DNA from: Scoparia ambigualis
Taxonomy: Eukaryota > Arthropoda > Insecta > Lepidoptera > Crambidae
Length of the DNA stretch: 64,000 nucleotides
Reading direction: 5' to 3'
Assembly: GCA_963921215.1 (NCBI GenBank)
Contig: OY992509.1
Coordinates: 19,198,323 to 19,262,322, forward strand
Shown: in pieces, positions 35,241 through 45,989 of the stretch
Layout of the letters: each line of letters starts with the position of its first letter
Position numbering within the stretch: position 1 is the first letter of the stretch
The notes under the pieces: model-generated
Seen by the model: only the letters and a program-made list of their open reading frames with translations
What the model was told of the DNA's origin: nothing
The model's database searches: none
Program-made: the position numbers and the translations under genes

Positions 35241-35433
35241 TGTTATGTCGGTCTTTGGGTCTTCTTAATGATACAATAGTCTTCAGGTCCACATCATTTA
35301 TTTGCACAATTTAGATAATTACATTACAGGTAAGTTTAGCGTCCGTGATCGACCGCTCAGAGACGAGTAATAAATATGGCGGCTCTGTAGGGATGTACCA
35401 CTATGCACAATCTATATAGTGATGTACCTAACA
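35241..35433 (-). repeat. 3' LTR (193 bp)
   Basis: TG..CA-bounded repeat, TGTTATGTCGGTCTTTGGGT .. TGATGTACCTAACA on the plus strand. It differs from the other LTR by one indel (TTTGCAC against TTTGTCAC) and one substitution (TTAGATAA against TTAGGTAA). Confidence 0.95.
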
Positions 35434-35452
35434 TCCGCCTTCTTAGTTCTTA
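35434..35452 (-). other. possible polypurine tract
   Basis: On the minus strand AAGAACTAAGAAGGCGGA abuts the 3' LTR. It is purine-rich with single C and T interruptions, in the place where plus-strand priming occurs in LTR elements. Confidence 0.5.
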
Positions 35453-35491
35453 TTACAATGTTAATAGAGTTTAAGTTACTACAATTTTTTA

Positions 35492-36464
35492 TTAGTCTAT
35501 TTCCTTAATCCACCTTTTAGGCGGTCTTACAACACGACCAGAACGAGTTACAGTTACTGCACATGGGTCTTCTCGGGGTCTCACCTCATCCCTCTCCTGC
35601 GATGAGCTGGACTGCATGGGAGGGTGGTCACAGTCAATACAATTAAACTTTTGTCTCAGGTGAACCCTATTACGCCTATACCTAATGTTATTGACATCTT
35701 CTACAATATATGACCTATTATTACCTAATCTTTGTTTTATTACTGCATGTTCCCAGTTACTTACAGGATTTCTCTTAAAATAAACATGATCGTTCGTGTG
35801 TAACAATGACAATGGCTTAACGTTTCTGTTAAAGTATTTAGACTTTTGTACATCATTTTTTTCTACAGATTTTTTATAATCTTTGAATTTTACAATTTTA
35901 GGTGTTAACTTTTTTAATGACATAGGAATATTATCTCTTAGACTTCTAGACATTAACAATTGAGCTGGAGACGAAAAATTATTTTTTGGAGTATTTCTAT
36001 AATGTAACAATGCTATGTATGGATCCGTTCCTGTCTCCTTACATTTCTTCAACATATTTTTGTCAATTTTGACTGAACTTTCTGCCTGTCCATTTGACTG
36101 TGGATGATATGGATCAGTTACAATATGTTCTATGTCCCACTCATAAACAAAATTTTTGAATTCTAATGATTGGAATGGCGGTCCGCCATCTGACTCTAAA
36201 GACATAGGTATTCCATGACGGGCAAAAATGGACTTTAAGTTAGTGATCACATTGGTAGATCGACTATCTTTGTTTAACAAAGCAATTTCAATAAATTTGG
36301 AATAGTAATCTGTCACAATTAAATAAGTTAAACTATCAAAATACATTAAATCAATACCTACTTGTTGCCATGGATATTTAGTTATTTCAAAATTAATTAA
36401 TGTTTCTTTCTGATTGCTAGGTTTGAATTTGGCACACACAAGACATTGTTCTATTAAGTTTTTT
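35492..36464 (-). pseudogene. gag-pol: integrase core and C-terminus (downstream frame of pol)
   Basis: Open frame of 315 codons from 36439, continuing the pol product after a frameshift. It holds the integrase core with a DDX35E triad: Asp30 (GIDLM), Asp84 (ESDGG) and Glu120 (YHPQSNGQAE), plus DYYSKF and HYRNTP motifs. The C-terminal tail is basic and ends PPKRWIKEID. Integrase joins the cDNA to chromosomal DNA at a 5-bp staggered cut, matching the ATACA duplication. The frame is out of phase with the upstream pol by one base; the excess lies in the T7/A7 run at 36459-36465. The zinc-binding HHCC domain is thus cut at its last part. A sequencing error in the homopolymer cannot be excluded. 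Confidence 0.88.
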
Positions 36465-39400
36465 TATATCAACTGACATATTAGGCCAATATAAAGATTC
36501 TCTAGCTAATTTTAAACATTTGTTTATACCTTGGTGACCTTTGTAAATTTTTTCTAGCATTTCTTTGTACATAGACTGTGGTACTATCAATTTAGAACCT
36601 TTAAAAATTAAATTTTTAATTACATGTATTTCACCTTGTATGTTCCAATACGGCTTTAACAATGGACTTATACTATTTTTGCTACTTGGCCATCCGTCAT
36701 AATAATATTTTTTTAACAATTGCAATGATTCATCATTTTTCGTAGCTTGACATATTTTCTTATTATATTCTTGGCTTATTGCTAAATTAGAGTACATAAG
36801 GTTGACATGACATGACATTTCAGACTCATTTTTGGGTTCATAATGTTCCTTGATGGCTGCCCTAGACAATGTGTCTGAAATGTACATTTTTTTGCCTGGT
36901 ACATGTATAACATTCAAATCATATTTTTGTAACGTTAACATCATGCGTTGTAATCCAGACGGGACATCATGCAATGGTTTACTAAATAAATATACTAATG
37001 GTTTATGATCTGTATGTATAGTGACTCTATGACCATATACATATTGGTGGAACTTTTCACATCCAAATTGTATAGCTAACAGCTCTTTTTCAATTTGAGC
37101 ATACCTTTCTTGCGTAGGAGTCAAAGTTTTTGAACTATATGCAATAGGTTTATTGCATTGCAATATCACTGCACCCAACGCTGACTTTGATGAATCTACT
37201 GACAATTCTAATGGTTTGTTAGGACTATAATGTGCTAAAACTGGCGACTGGGTGATCTCATGTTTGAGACTGTTCAGACATTTGTCATGATTTTCATCCC
37301 ATACCCAGACAGTTTTTTTTTTTAAAAGACTCCTCAATATTTGAGTTTTTTCTGACAAATCACTAATGAAAGGACCTAGATAGTTAATCATACCTAGAAT
37401 TCTTTGTAATTCTTTGACATTTCTAGGTGTGGGCATGTCAATGATAGCTCTGACTTTTTCTTGATCAACCCTAGCACCATCTTTATTAAAAACATAGCCT
37501 AAAAAGCAAACTTCTGAGACTGAGATTTTACATTTTGGCTTATTAAATTTTAGGTTGACTTGACGAGCACTTTCCATGACTTTACGTAGCCTTTCATCAT
37601 GAAGTGACTGCGTGCTTCCATAGACAAGCAAATCATCTATGAAAATTAAAACTCCTTCTATGTCACCGAACAAATTCATCATGACTCTTTGAAAGATTTC
37701 TGATGATGCATTTATGCCATACGGTAATCTTAAGTATTTGTATCTACCAAAAGGTGTTTGAAAGGTACATAAGTCTGAACTGGACTCGTCTAATCTTAGC
37801 ATCCAAAAACCAGAAAATGCATCAAGATGCGAGAAATATGCTGCACCTTGAAGCTGAGACCTAATTTCATCAATTGACTTGAGTGGATAGTGTTCCCTCA
37901 TTATATTTTTATTTAAATTTCTAGGATCTAGACAAATTCGTAACTGACCTGATGCTTTGACTGTGACCACAACAGAATTTACCCATTCTGTTGGCTTAGT
38001 TACCTTCTGAATGACCTTCATTTCCTCCATGCGATCCAACTCCTCGCGTAGTTTATCCATCAGAGCGAATGGAACTTTCCTTGGAGGATCAATGCATGGT
38101 ACCGCATCATGCTTTAGCTTTATGCTACATACTGGAGGTAGACACCCGAGACCCTGAAATAAGTCATTATACTCTGTAAGAATTTGTTTACAATAATTTT
38201 GATTACTTATTGAAAATACTCGTTTGATTATACCTAATTTTTCACAAGTTGGTAAGCCTAAAACTGTTGGACAACTTATATTTGCAATAATAAATAAAAT
38301 GTTTTCACTATTTCTGTTATGACTAAACTGACAGTTTAAATGACATTGACCTGAAATTGGTATTTCTTTACCTCCAAAACCTGTTACATTCACACGACAC
38401 ATAATTAATTTATTGAACATATTTAAACTGTTAAATGTGTCTATCGACATAATGTTTACATCTGCACCTGAATCTAAAATACAATTAATTGTTTTACCTG
38501 CAATATTTATGTTTATATTCCATGAATGTTTCGAATAAGTGTTATTTGTTGGATTACATCTACTTGTGTTGTTACTAGACTCTAAGCATGCAAAATCAAA
38601 GAATTTAAAATTGTTTGTATTTGACAAAGTTGACATATTACACGACTCACGACTTATTTTTTGACAAGTGTTACCCGTGTACTTTTTATTCTCTCGTGGG
38701 ACAGAACTCTCATAGCATTCAGCCTTTGCATTATGAACATCTGCCTGACTGACTAATTTTTGACTAATGTTCCCTGTGTGCTTCTTGTTTTGACTGACTT
38801 GACTTACTGACTGATTAGTGTTCCTATTGTGTGACTGACTGTTGTTTGACTGACCCTTTTGTGACTGACGATGACAATTATGACTGGACTGATTTTTCTT
38901 ATGACTTTGACCTGACTGAGTGTTGTGCAATGTGTACCTGTTGTTTGACTGACCCTTATGTGACCAACGATGACTATTGTAGTTATGACTCGACTGATTT
39001 AGGTTAAGACTTTGACCTGACTGACTGTGACTGGACTGGCTACTTATAGTGCCTATAAAATAATTACTATTATTGTCTGATTCAAAACTGTTCATGGAAG
39101 TAAACGACTCTAAATGCCTTAAATTTTTATTTTTAAAACAAAATTTAGCAAAATGACCAAAATTGTTACATGACCTGCACTGTATTCCTGCAGCGGGACA
39201 CTTGAAACGATGAAACTGCCCACAGCGACCACACGATGACTTTCCAGGCTGCCTGCTCGGGCTTGGAGTCTTCTTGTTAGCCCAAGTTGACGCCTGACCT
39301 GACCTGTTCCTACTCGGTGTTCGCTGTCGACTGGAACTGCGACCTCGCCTGACGAACATGACATTTTCACTGGTGGTGCTTTCTTTTACCATTTTTTCGG

Positions 39401-39965
39401 CATCATGCTGAGCGACTATCAGTGTCTTTGCCAGCTCTCTCATCCTTTGATAAGTCAGATTAGGTTCCTGCAACAATCTCTGCCTGACATGTGCATACTC
39501 TAAATTGAGGTTAGCAATGAAAATATCCCTGATGAGCGACTCCTTAAGGGTTCCGAATTCACATTCTTTGCTTTTATTCTCAAGATCTGTCAGAAATTCA
39601 TCGATACTTTCGGATTTTTCCTGCCTCCGAGTGAAAAATGTGTATCTGCACATTGTGACATTTTTACGTGGCTCAAAATAATTGTTGAATTTTTCTTTAA
39701 TCTGTGCAAGCGTGCTGACATTAATTTCGATGTTAAATGAATTGAATATTTCTATACCTTTAGCCCCAATGTGGTGAAGCAAAATAGCAATTTTCCTCTT
39801 CTCTTCGGTTTTATCTAGACCTGTCGCCAGAAGATATAGCTCTAGCTGCTGTCACCACTTTTTCCATGCTTCGGCATTATTTGTGGAATTGTCTGATGAA
39901 ATTTTCAGACATCCCAGCCTCATTTGCATACGCTGCACGTGGTCTACACCAACAGGACTCATCAT
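36417..39965 (-). pseudogene. gag-pol: gag-pol polyprotein (Gag, protease, RT, RNase H, integrase HHCC start)
   Basis: The natural start is probably the ATG pair at 39965-39960, just inside the primer site. An in-frame TGA at 39854-39852 interrupts codon 38, and the frame then runs open for 1121 codons from 39782. Counting from that residue: Gag capsid region 1-130; two zinc knuckles at 184-215 (the second CRSCNNFGHFAKFC is C-x2-C-x4-H-x4-C); a Ser/Asn/Gln-rich linker 230-420; aspartic protease LDSGAD at 436-441; reverse transcriptase 560-800 with LPYGINASSEIFQ and the active-site FIDDLL at 714-719; RNase H 857-970 with Asp863 and HTDHKPL; the start of the integrase zinc domain after 1060. 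It ends at 36417 because of the one-base shift. Gag and Pol share one frame. Confidence 0.92.
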
Positions 39966-39984
39966 ATTTTACTTACGTACTTTT

Positions 39985-39997
39985 ACTTCTGACACCA
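39985..39997 (-). other. primer binding site, tRNA-Leu type
   Basis: ACTTCTGACACCA on the plus strand is the 3' end of an insect tRNA-Leu (CACTTCTGACA plus CCA). The minus strand therefore offers a 13-nt complementary primer site directly next to the 5' LTR. Confidence 0.82.
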
Positions 39998-40191
39998 TGT
40001 TATGTCGGTCTTTGGGTCTTCTTAATGATACAATAGTCTTCAGGTCCACATCATTTATTTGTCACAATTTAGGTAATTACATTACAGGTAAGTTTAGCGT
40101 CCGTGATCGACCGCTCAGAGACGAGTAATAAATATGGCGGCTCTGTAGGGATGTACCACTATGCACAATCTATATAGTGATGTACCTAACA
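39998..40191 (-). repeat. 5' LTR (194 bp)
   Basis: Second LTR copy, the upstream one on the minus strand, ending against the primer site. It contains AAATAAATG on the minus strand as a possible polyadenylation signal. ATACA follows at 40192-40196. Confidence 0.95.
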
Positions 40192-40199
40192 ATACATAA

Positions 40200-40655
40200 A
40201 GATTCAACGAATGTGTCTTCACCAACGCTACACTTACTCATTGGTAGTGCGTACTCTTTCGAGGCTTTACCCTATTATCATTGTTAAACTGTGGAGCCAC
40301 TTAAACCTTTTCTGTTGGCACCATTCCAGTTGCACGGACCACTGGCAATTACGATCAGAGTTTTAGGGCTCCCCAGACCCGATCCAGGTTGTGATAAATG
40401 GCTTTGGAACGGCATTGTGAATTGATAAAGTTGGTACCTTTTTTTTGGTGAATTCGCTAAGGTATTAGAAGTTAGTTATTAGGAAGACAATTAAATGTAT
40501 AGTTTAGATGTAACGTTGAAGTAATTGATCTCTCTACTGTCCCACTTATACTGAGCTAACCTCCTTCATTGAAATTAAGTCATCTTTTATGGCTTTATAA
40601 ATGGGTTCTAGCTTCTAGCAGTTTATCAATATATTTTTTGTTATTACGAGTATAA
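40200..40655. other. non-coding stretch, nothing recognised
   Basis: No coding or repeat feature seen. Confidence 0.35.
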
Positions 40656-40660
40656 ACCCT

Positions 40661-40876
40661 CAATCCCTTGGGTGTCGTAAAAGGCGACTAACGGACTAAA
40701 GACTGCACATACTTCCAACAGCATAGAGCGGCGATGGGCTCACCACCTATCACGCTGAGCACATGTGCAATCGCTAGTTGGTAAAAGGTAGACTATGGTA
40801 GAGGACTGCTTCTGCTGTCATCATTGCCTAGTCTCTGACTAACCCTTCGGGGACGATAGTCAAGATTATATGGATG
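40661..40876 (+). repeat. family A, copy 10
   Basis: Copy from CAATCCCTTGGGTGTCGTAA to CCTTCGGGGACGATAGTC, followed by ATGGATGTATG. The first ~40 bp are missing. Confidence 0.75.
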
Positions 40877-40879
40877 TAT

Positions 40880-42340
40880 GTATAAAAAACCACTTCATCG
40901 CCCTACCCGCGCTTTGCCCGGCTCCAGTTGCCCGCTCACCTATCATCATCCCAGGTAAGCCTTTCCCGCCTCCCTCCTTATAACGTCGCAGTTCTAAAAT
41001 GATGCGTAAAGAAACATACGTAGCAATTGATTTATATTTAAATAGGTGTAGCCCGTTTTGATGCGCTTAATGAAAATGATCTAGAAATTAACTGCATCTC
41101 AACGCTTTTTACTTACACTTAAACAACGCGTTTCTTTATTAACGCAAAATCGTCAAAAATTACCACCTGCGTATTAAAAATATTTCATGAAAATTACTTA
41201 ACGCAATTTTAAAGCACAATTTTTTCACATAACCAGCACATGTGCCCGACACGCCCCGGCCTCACCAAAACATTTACAAGCGCGAATCTTTTGCACGTGT
41301 ATTTTGTTAATTGCAGCAAATTTAATATGCGACTTTGTGAAAGCTTTGCGAGAATATATCACATTTTCGAGCGCAAATTAAATTTCAACTAGCAAAAGTT
41401 TGTATGTGGAACTGAAAAAAGGTTGACATCGCAGTTTGTCGATAGGGTTGACACTTGTTATGTACTTATGCAATTGTTTACAACAAAATATTCGTATTAA
41501 TTTACTGTCCATCATATTATCTATTTATTAGAACTTGTGCTCTTCATCTATCGTCTTCTTAGGTCCTCAAAACAAAGAAGAGAGAGTCTGGAAGAGATCC
41601 CTATTAGCGTTAGACCACATTTGTCTATAACCACCAGTTTTAAAATTATGTCACGTGTAACTGTTTCTTGTGTATATGCAAAAAAATGTTTATCTGTCTA
41701 TCTATCTATTAGCAAAATGATTATAACATTATAATTAGGTACCTACCTACTAGTAAGTTTGTTTTCTGTCACATTACGCAAAATAAACTCGCAAAACCAT
41801 AACAATTTATTTTCTATAATCATAATTTTTGGACAGCTGTTAAACATTGCACAAGCGGGTCTCGAATCCGCACCTGCTGACATAATATTTGATGGACTAA
41901 TAAACTAAATCGCTTCAGGGGGCGTTTAATGGCAGACGCATGATGTCACCATGCGAACAAACATGAGCCTAAATCCTTCGTCGCCAACCCTCGGTCAAGG
42001 TAAAGTCTACATTGATCAAAAGCCTTCATCGTTGCGTAATATTCTTTTCATAAAAAACATTTATTAACGGAATTTTCCAAAAATCTCCATTCTGTTGATA
42101 TAAAAGAAACATTCGCCACGTATATGACGTATCACTTGGGAACAGCTCGACCGTTGTTTTCTTAATTGTCAGGATAAGGTTAGCATATAAGAAAATTAAT
42201 GGGAAATTCACAGGAGAAATTGAAAATTAATATTATTATTTAAAAAGAATATAGGAATATAAATGAAACAAAACGGGCTATGGGTGTTCACGAGGACGAA
42301 GTAGAGAACTACCATAAATGTTTTAATACAGAAACCTAAA
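40880..42340. other. non-coding stretch
   Basis: No supported gene. A tRNA-like T-arm fragment (GCGGGTCTCGAATCCGC) occurs near 41854 without a recognisable D-arm. Confidence 0.35.
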
Positions 42341-42344
42341 TACT

Positions 42345-42598
42345 AACTGTGTCTCGTAGCGGTGAAAGAATGCTACCACCCACTCTCTTCCTATGGGTGT
42401 CGTAAAAGGTGACTAACGGACTAAAGACTGCACATTCATCCAACAGCATAGAGCGGCGATGGGCTCACCACCTGTCACGCTGAGCACATGTGCAGTCGTT
42501 TTTTGGTGAAAAGTGGACTATGGTAGAGGACTTATGCAGTCCTCATTGCCTAGTCTCCGACTAACCCTTCGGGGATAATAGTCGTAATTATATGTACG
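42345..42598 (+). repeat. family A, copy 11
   Basis: Full-length style copy: AACTGTGTCTCGTAGCGGTG .. CCTTCGGGGATAATAGTCGT followed by ATATGTACGT. It abuts the inverted repeat at 42604. Confidence 0.8.
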
Positions 42599-42603
42599 TA
42601 GAT

Positions 42604-42878
42604 AAAAACACTTTGTAGAAAACATTGAAAAGAAAACGTATTACTTACATACATACTTATAGCTGAGTTATTGCGATTTAATTTATAAAAATCCACTATA
42701 GAAAGTTTTAAATTGCAATAACTCACCTAAAGTAATACGTTTTTTTTCAATGTTTTCTACAAAGTGTTTAGATCTCTGTGTTTTAATTTAGTATGCAAAG
42801 TTTCATTAAAATTGGCTTGTTAGTATGTAAATTTTAAACTTGGAAGTTTGTACGGGAAACTGAAACGCGTAAAACCTC
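42604..42878. mobile_element. truncated MITE-D relative with its own inverted repeat
   Basis: AACACTTTGTAGAAAACATT at 42606-42625 pairs with AATGTTTTCTACAAAGTGTT at 42749-42768. The right part (GTTTCATTAAAATTGGCTTG .. ACGCGTAAAACCTCTTAA) matches the right half of the MITE at 43660-44023. The left terminal repeat is not recognisable. Confidence 0.55.
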
Positions 42879-43127
42879 TTAAAGAATCAAGCAGTGCCGG
42901 CCATCGACCTTTACATAGAGATTGCCTACCAATAAGCAAACAGAAATAATAATAAATAAATAAATAAATCTTTCCTACAATCACACCAATTATCTAGCCC
43001 AAGAGAAGCTTCGAAGAAACTCGTTAAATGGTTACTAGACAACGGATAAACATACTTAAAATACTGAAATACACACTTATTATACGTAGAAAACACCCAG
43101 ACCCGAGACAATTTAGAAAAACAATAA

Positions 43128-43222
43128 TTTCTAAATTGACCCGACCGGGAATCGAATCCGGGACCTCAGAGATGGCGACACCATGAAAACCGGTGTACAA
43201 ACCACTCGACCAAGGAGGTCGC
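43128..43222 (-). mobile_element. tRNA-like SINE head with long variable arm
   Basis: On the minus strand: GACCTCCTTGGTCGAGTGGT (A box), a GGTGTCGCCATCTCTGAGG variable region, then CCCGGGTTCGATTCCCGGTC (B box). It resembles tRNA with an extended variable arm. The acceptor pairs only partly, and no CCA or clear terminator is present. Confidence 0.55.
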
Positions 43223-43659
43223 CAAAAATCGCAGTAGTTCGTACAACAATTAGGCAGCTTGTCAGAACAGTTTGTTTACGAAATGAAAATGGCACTGCAC
43301 ATTTTGTTTCGGTGTTCCTGTACGAAATTGAGGGCTCGACGTGGAAGCGAAGCGTGGCGAACAACGGTTAAAAATTTATTTGTCGTTGCATTGTCAATGA
43401 GAGAGTTAAACGGATTTTGTTACACTTTTTGGGCGAAAAAAGTAAGTTTAGTCGTGTACCGATGTCAAAAAAAACGTAACAAATAAAAAAGAGGCTGTAT
43501 TCTCTGTACAGGAAACGGATGTGAAGTGTGTATGTACAAGTATGTAATACAAATCGTGAGGCTGAGGAAATAAAGTCACTGTAAGTCTTTATCTAGTAAG
43601 TTAAGTAAGGTTAAATCATTATTTTATCCATAAATATTGACAAATGTACATTTAAACTA

Positions 43660-44023
43660 TTAAGAGGGTTTATGCATTTTGGATTCCCATACAAACTTCC
43701 AAGTCGAAATTTTTAAAAACTACTAAACCAGTTACAATTAAACTTTGCATACGAATGTAACATACAGAGATCTAAATAGTTTGTTAAAAACATTTTTAAA
43801 ACCCGTTTAAATAACTGAGTTAGCGATTTTAAACTTTCTATAGTGGACTTTAAATCAAAAAATCTCAGCTAAATAAACGTTTTTTAAAAATGTTTTCAAC
43901 AAACTACTTAGTTCTCTGTATGTTACGATAGCATGCAAAGTTTCATTGTAATTGGCTTAACAGTTTTTAAAAATTTCGACTTGGAAGTTTCTATGGGAAA
44001 CCGAAATGCGTAAACCATCTTAA
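43660..44023. mobile_element. MITE-D, 364 bp, TA target duplication
   Basis: The ends TTAAGAGGGTTTATGCATTT and AAATGCGTAAACCATCTTAA are inverted repeats, extending inward through TTCCCATACAAACTTCCAAG / CTTGGAAGTTTCTATGGGAA. TA lies on both sides (43658-43659 and 44024-44025). No open frame. It is of Tc1/mariner type by duplication only. Confidence 0.75.
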
Positions 44024-44514
44024 TAGGTATTTTGTTACCTATTAAGAGGGTACTAAAAAGTAATTTTACCAAACTTTTACATTGGTAACTAAACATCGTC
44101 AGTTAAACAGTCTTAAAAAAAGCTGATACATGAGAAGCCCAGCTACATTTTCGGCGGCTCAATTTTCAAAAGTGAGTTGTACGACCCAAGCCACTCACTA
44201 TGATTCCATTATATTCGGAGCTAATGTTTGTGTAGTACTAACGTAAACCGGTTAGCGGGGCGCAGTCAATCCGACGTCGAGTTTACAATGCCTCGCCGGG
44301 GGAGCCGTGGTACCACCGCAGCTGTAATATGCATCCGTGGGTACGCTTCACATTGTAAAGCCTAGACTGAATAACGACTTCATAATTGAAGCGTCTACAC
44401 AGTTTCCCTCTAATGTATGGCTGTATGGATATCACGTTTTGCTAACATCATCTACGTCTTTAGATGAGCAACACTTCTAAACCTTTACCACTTTAAGGAA
44501 TGTTCAAATATTTG

Positions 44515-44775
44515 TAAAAATATTTCTTTCGGATCTCAGAGGTGAAAACTTCTAAGATTTGATGAAGCAATGTTGACTAAAAACATAAGCATCAAGCACT
44601 GACAAATTTCGACGGTTGAAAGCCAGACCTCGGTAGCCAAGTGGTTAAGGCAGCCGCCCGGAATGCGGAAGGTGCGTGGTTCGATTCCCGCCTGAGGTTG
44701 TCGTCTTTTTTTCAGTGTTTAAAATTTTACTTAAGTATATTTAAGAGTTAATAAAAACGCTAAAATATATAAAAA
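44515..44775 (+). repeat. fifth, isolated copy of the tRNA-like unit
   Basis: Same ~260-bp unit as in the 22.1-23.3 kb array (TTCTTTCGGATCTCAGAGGT, GATGAAGCAATGTTGACTAA), 21 kb away on the plus strand. Confidence 0.75.
44626..44699 (+). tRNA. tRNA-like unit 5 (SINE-type pseudo-tRNA)
   Basis: 74 nt identical by eye to units 1-4, including A and B boxes and the unusual C33. A T7 run follows (GTCGTCTTTTTTTCAG) as a possible Pol III terminator. Confidence 0.5.
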
Positions 44776-44804
44776 AAACATTAAAATAGTTGATTTTAAA
44801 TGGA

Positions 44805-44885
44805 CCTGGCCGGAGTTTGAACTTGGGATGTTAGACAGAACTGGCGTGCGGACTCGACCAATCGCTCAGTAAGTGAAACATGTGA
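44805..44885 (-). mobile_element. degraded tRNA-like SINE head
   Basis: Minus strand: CGATTGGTCGAGTCCGCACG, TCTGTCTAACATCCCAAG, TTCAAACTCCGGCCAGGTC. The layout is similar to 43128-43222 but both boxes are degraded. Confidence 0.4.
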
Positions 44886-45204
44886 CAGTGGGAACTGCGA
44901 ATCAAACTTTTCCACACATATCTTCGCGATATTGGTTGTTGGTTAGTATTTAAAAATTATTTGCTTTTAATGTAACAGACAGCACTCCCTCGGTGGAGTG
45001 TCTCCTTACCTTTGTAGATTCTATCTGCCACTAGAGCCGCAATATTGAAATCGGAGAAGCTGAGAGTGCCCTTTACGGTAAGGACCTCAGCTGGGGTGAA
45101 CCGTGTCGTGGGCACGGAAAAGGGCCTAATGTCAAGACTTCAATAAAATATGTGTGAGGCGTAATATCGGTGCAGATATTATATTGAGTACAGGGCACTT
45201 ACCT

Positions 45205-45310
45205 TCAACTGTTATATCAGTATTCTTACTATGTAAAATCCCATACAAATTTTGCATAGTATGATTAAGTAATACTGCTCTGTGCTCTGAGAGGTGACAG
45301 TGGGGTCCCT
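45205..45310. repeat. short palindromic repeat, family C copy 3
   Basis: TATCAGTATTCTTACTATGT and GCATAGTATGATTAAGTAAT are arms around CCCATACAAAT. The flank GAGAGGTGACAGTGGGGTCC is conserved with other copies. Confidence 0.6.
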
Positions 45311-45860
45311 GGTCGTCCACGCCCGAATAAGTAATTGACGCTAAAAGTTTGAGTTATCAAACTTAAAAAGAGCTAAATCTATTATATTTTAAGCTTGGTT
45401 CTGAAAAATAACAGACCACAAGTTAGTTATCTACCTGAAAAGGGTAATTGCGAATTTAAGTTCCATGTTACAATTAACAACAATTTGCAACTGTCACTTA
45501 TTTTTATTTGCAATTTCTATAAAGTTTAATCGTTACTACACTAATGATGAAGTATCGATAAAAAAATTTAATACCTTTAGACAGTTGTTGAATGACAACA
45601 TGTTGAATGTTTCGCACATTAAACGTTGCTATCACAATACCATTATCACACTTTTACATCTTCGGATTCTCCAGGAAGAAATTCCATTTCAATTTTCCAG
45701 TTAAATAATGCAGCGGGCTCGCTAGCGAACAAATCTAGGGTAATTCCTATCGTAGAAAATTGTAAAGGGCAGACTGGAGCGGGTCGGCGAAGCAATTTGT
45801 TCGTACTTACTTATCAATGAAAACGCATTCAAGTAAATAGGTACATATATTTTTTATACA

Positions 45861-45975
45861 AACCAACCCGCATTGGGCCAGCGTGGTGGGGTGTGGCCCA
45901 ACATTCCCATTTGATATTATCCATGTTGGAAGGCCTGTGCCCAGCAGTGGGACGTTTTATAGGCTGATAATCTGA
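45861..45975 (+). mobile_element. SINE-E, 3' part
   Basis: AACCCGCATTGGGCCAGCGT, GGTGTGGCCCAACATTCCC, GTGCCCAGCAGTGGGACGTT, TTATAGGCTGATAATC. It shares order and sequence with 48350-48494. Confidence 0.7.
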
Positions 45976-45989
45976 TCTATTTTTTTATA

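Larger units (their letters stand above)
35241..40191 (-). mobile_element. Ty3/Gypsy LTR retrotransposon (mag-like), recent insertion
   Basis: A 4951-bp element on the minus strand: two LTRs of 193 and 194 bp, a 13-nt primer binding site matching the tRNA-Leu 3' end, a gag-pol reading frame with two visible lesions, and a 5-bp ATACA target duplication. Order on the minus strand is LTR, primer site, gag, protease, reverse transcriptase, RNase H, integrase, LTR. There is no env. The tandem Gag zinc knuckles with a CPA segment and the integrase style suggest the mag lineage; that name is from memory. The LTRs differ at two positions only. Confidence 0.93.

Noticed and set aside
36459..36465. Programmed ribosomal frameshift in pol
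   Set aside because: The A7 run looks slippery, but a -1 shift meets a stop at once. The downstream frame needs the opposite shift, so a simple one-base excess or read error is more likely.
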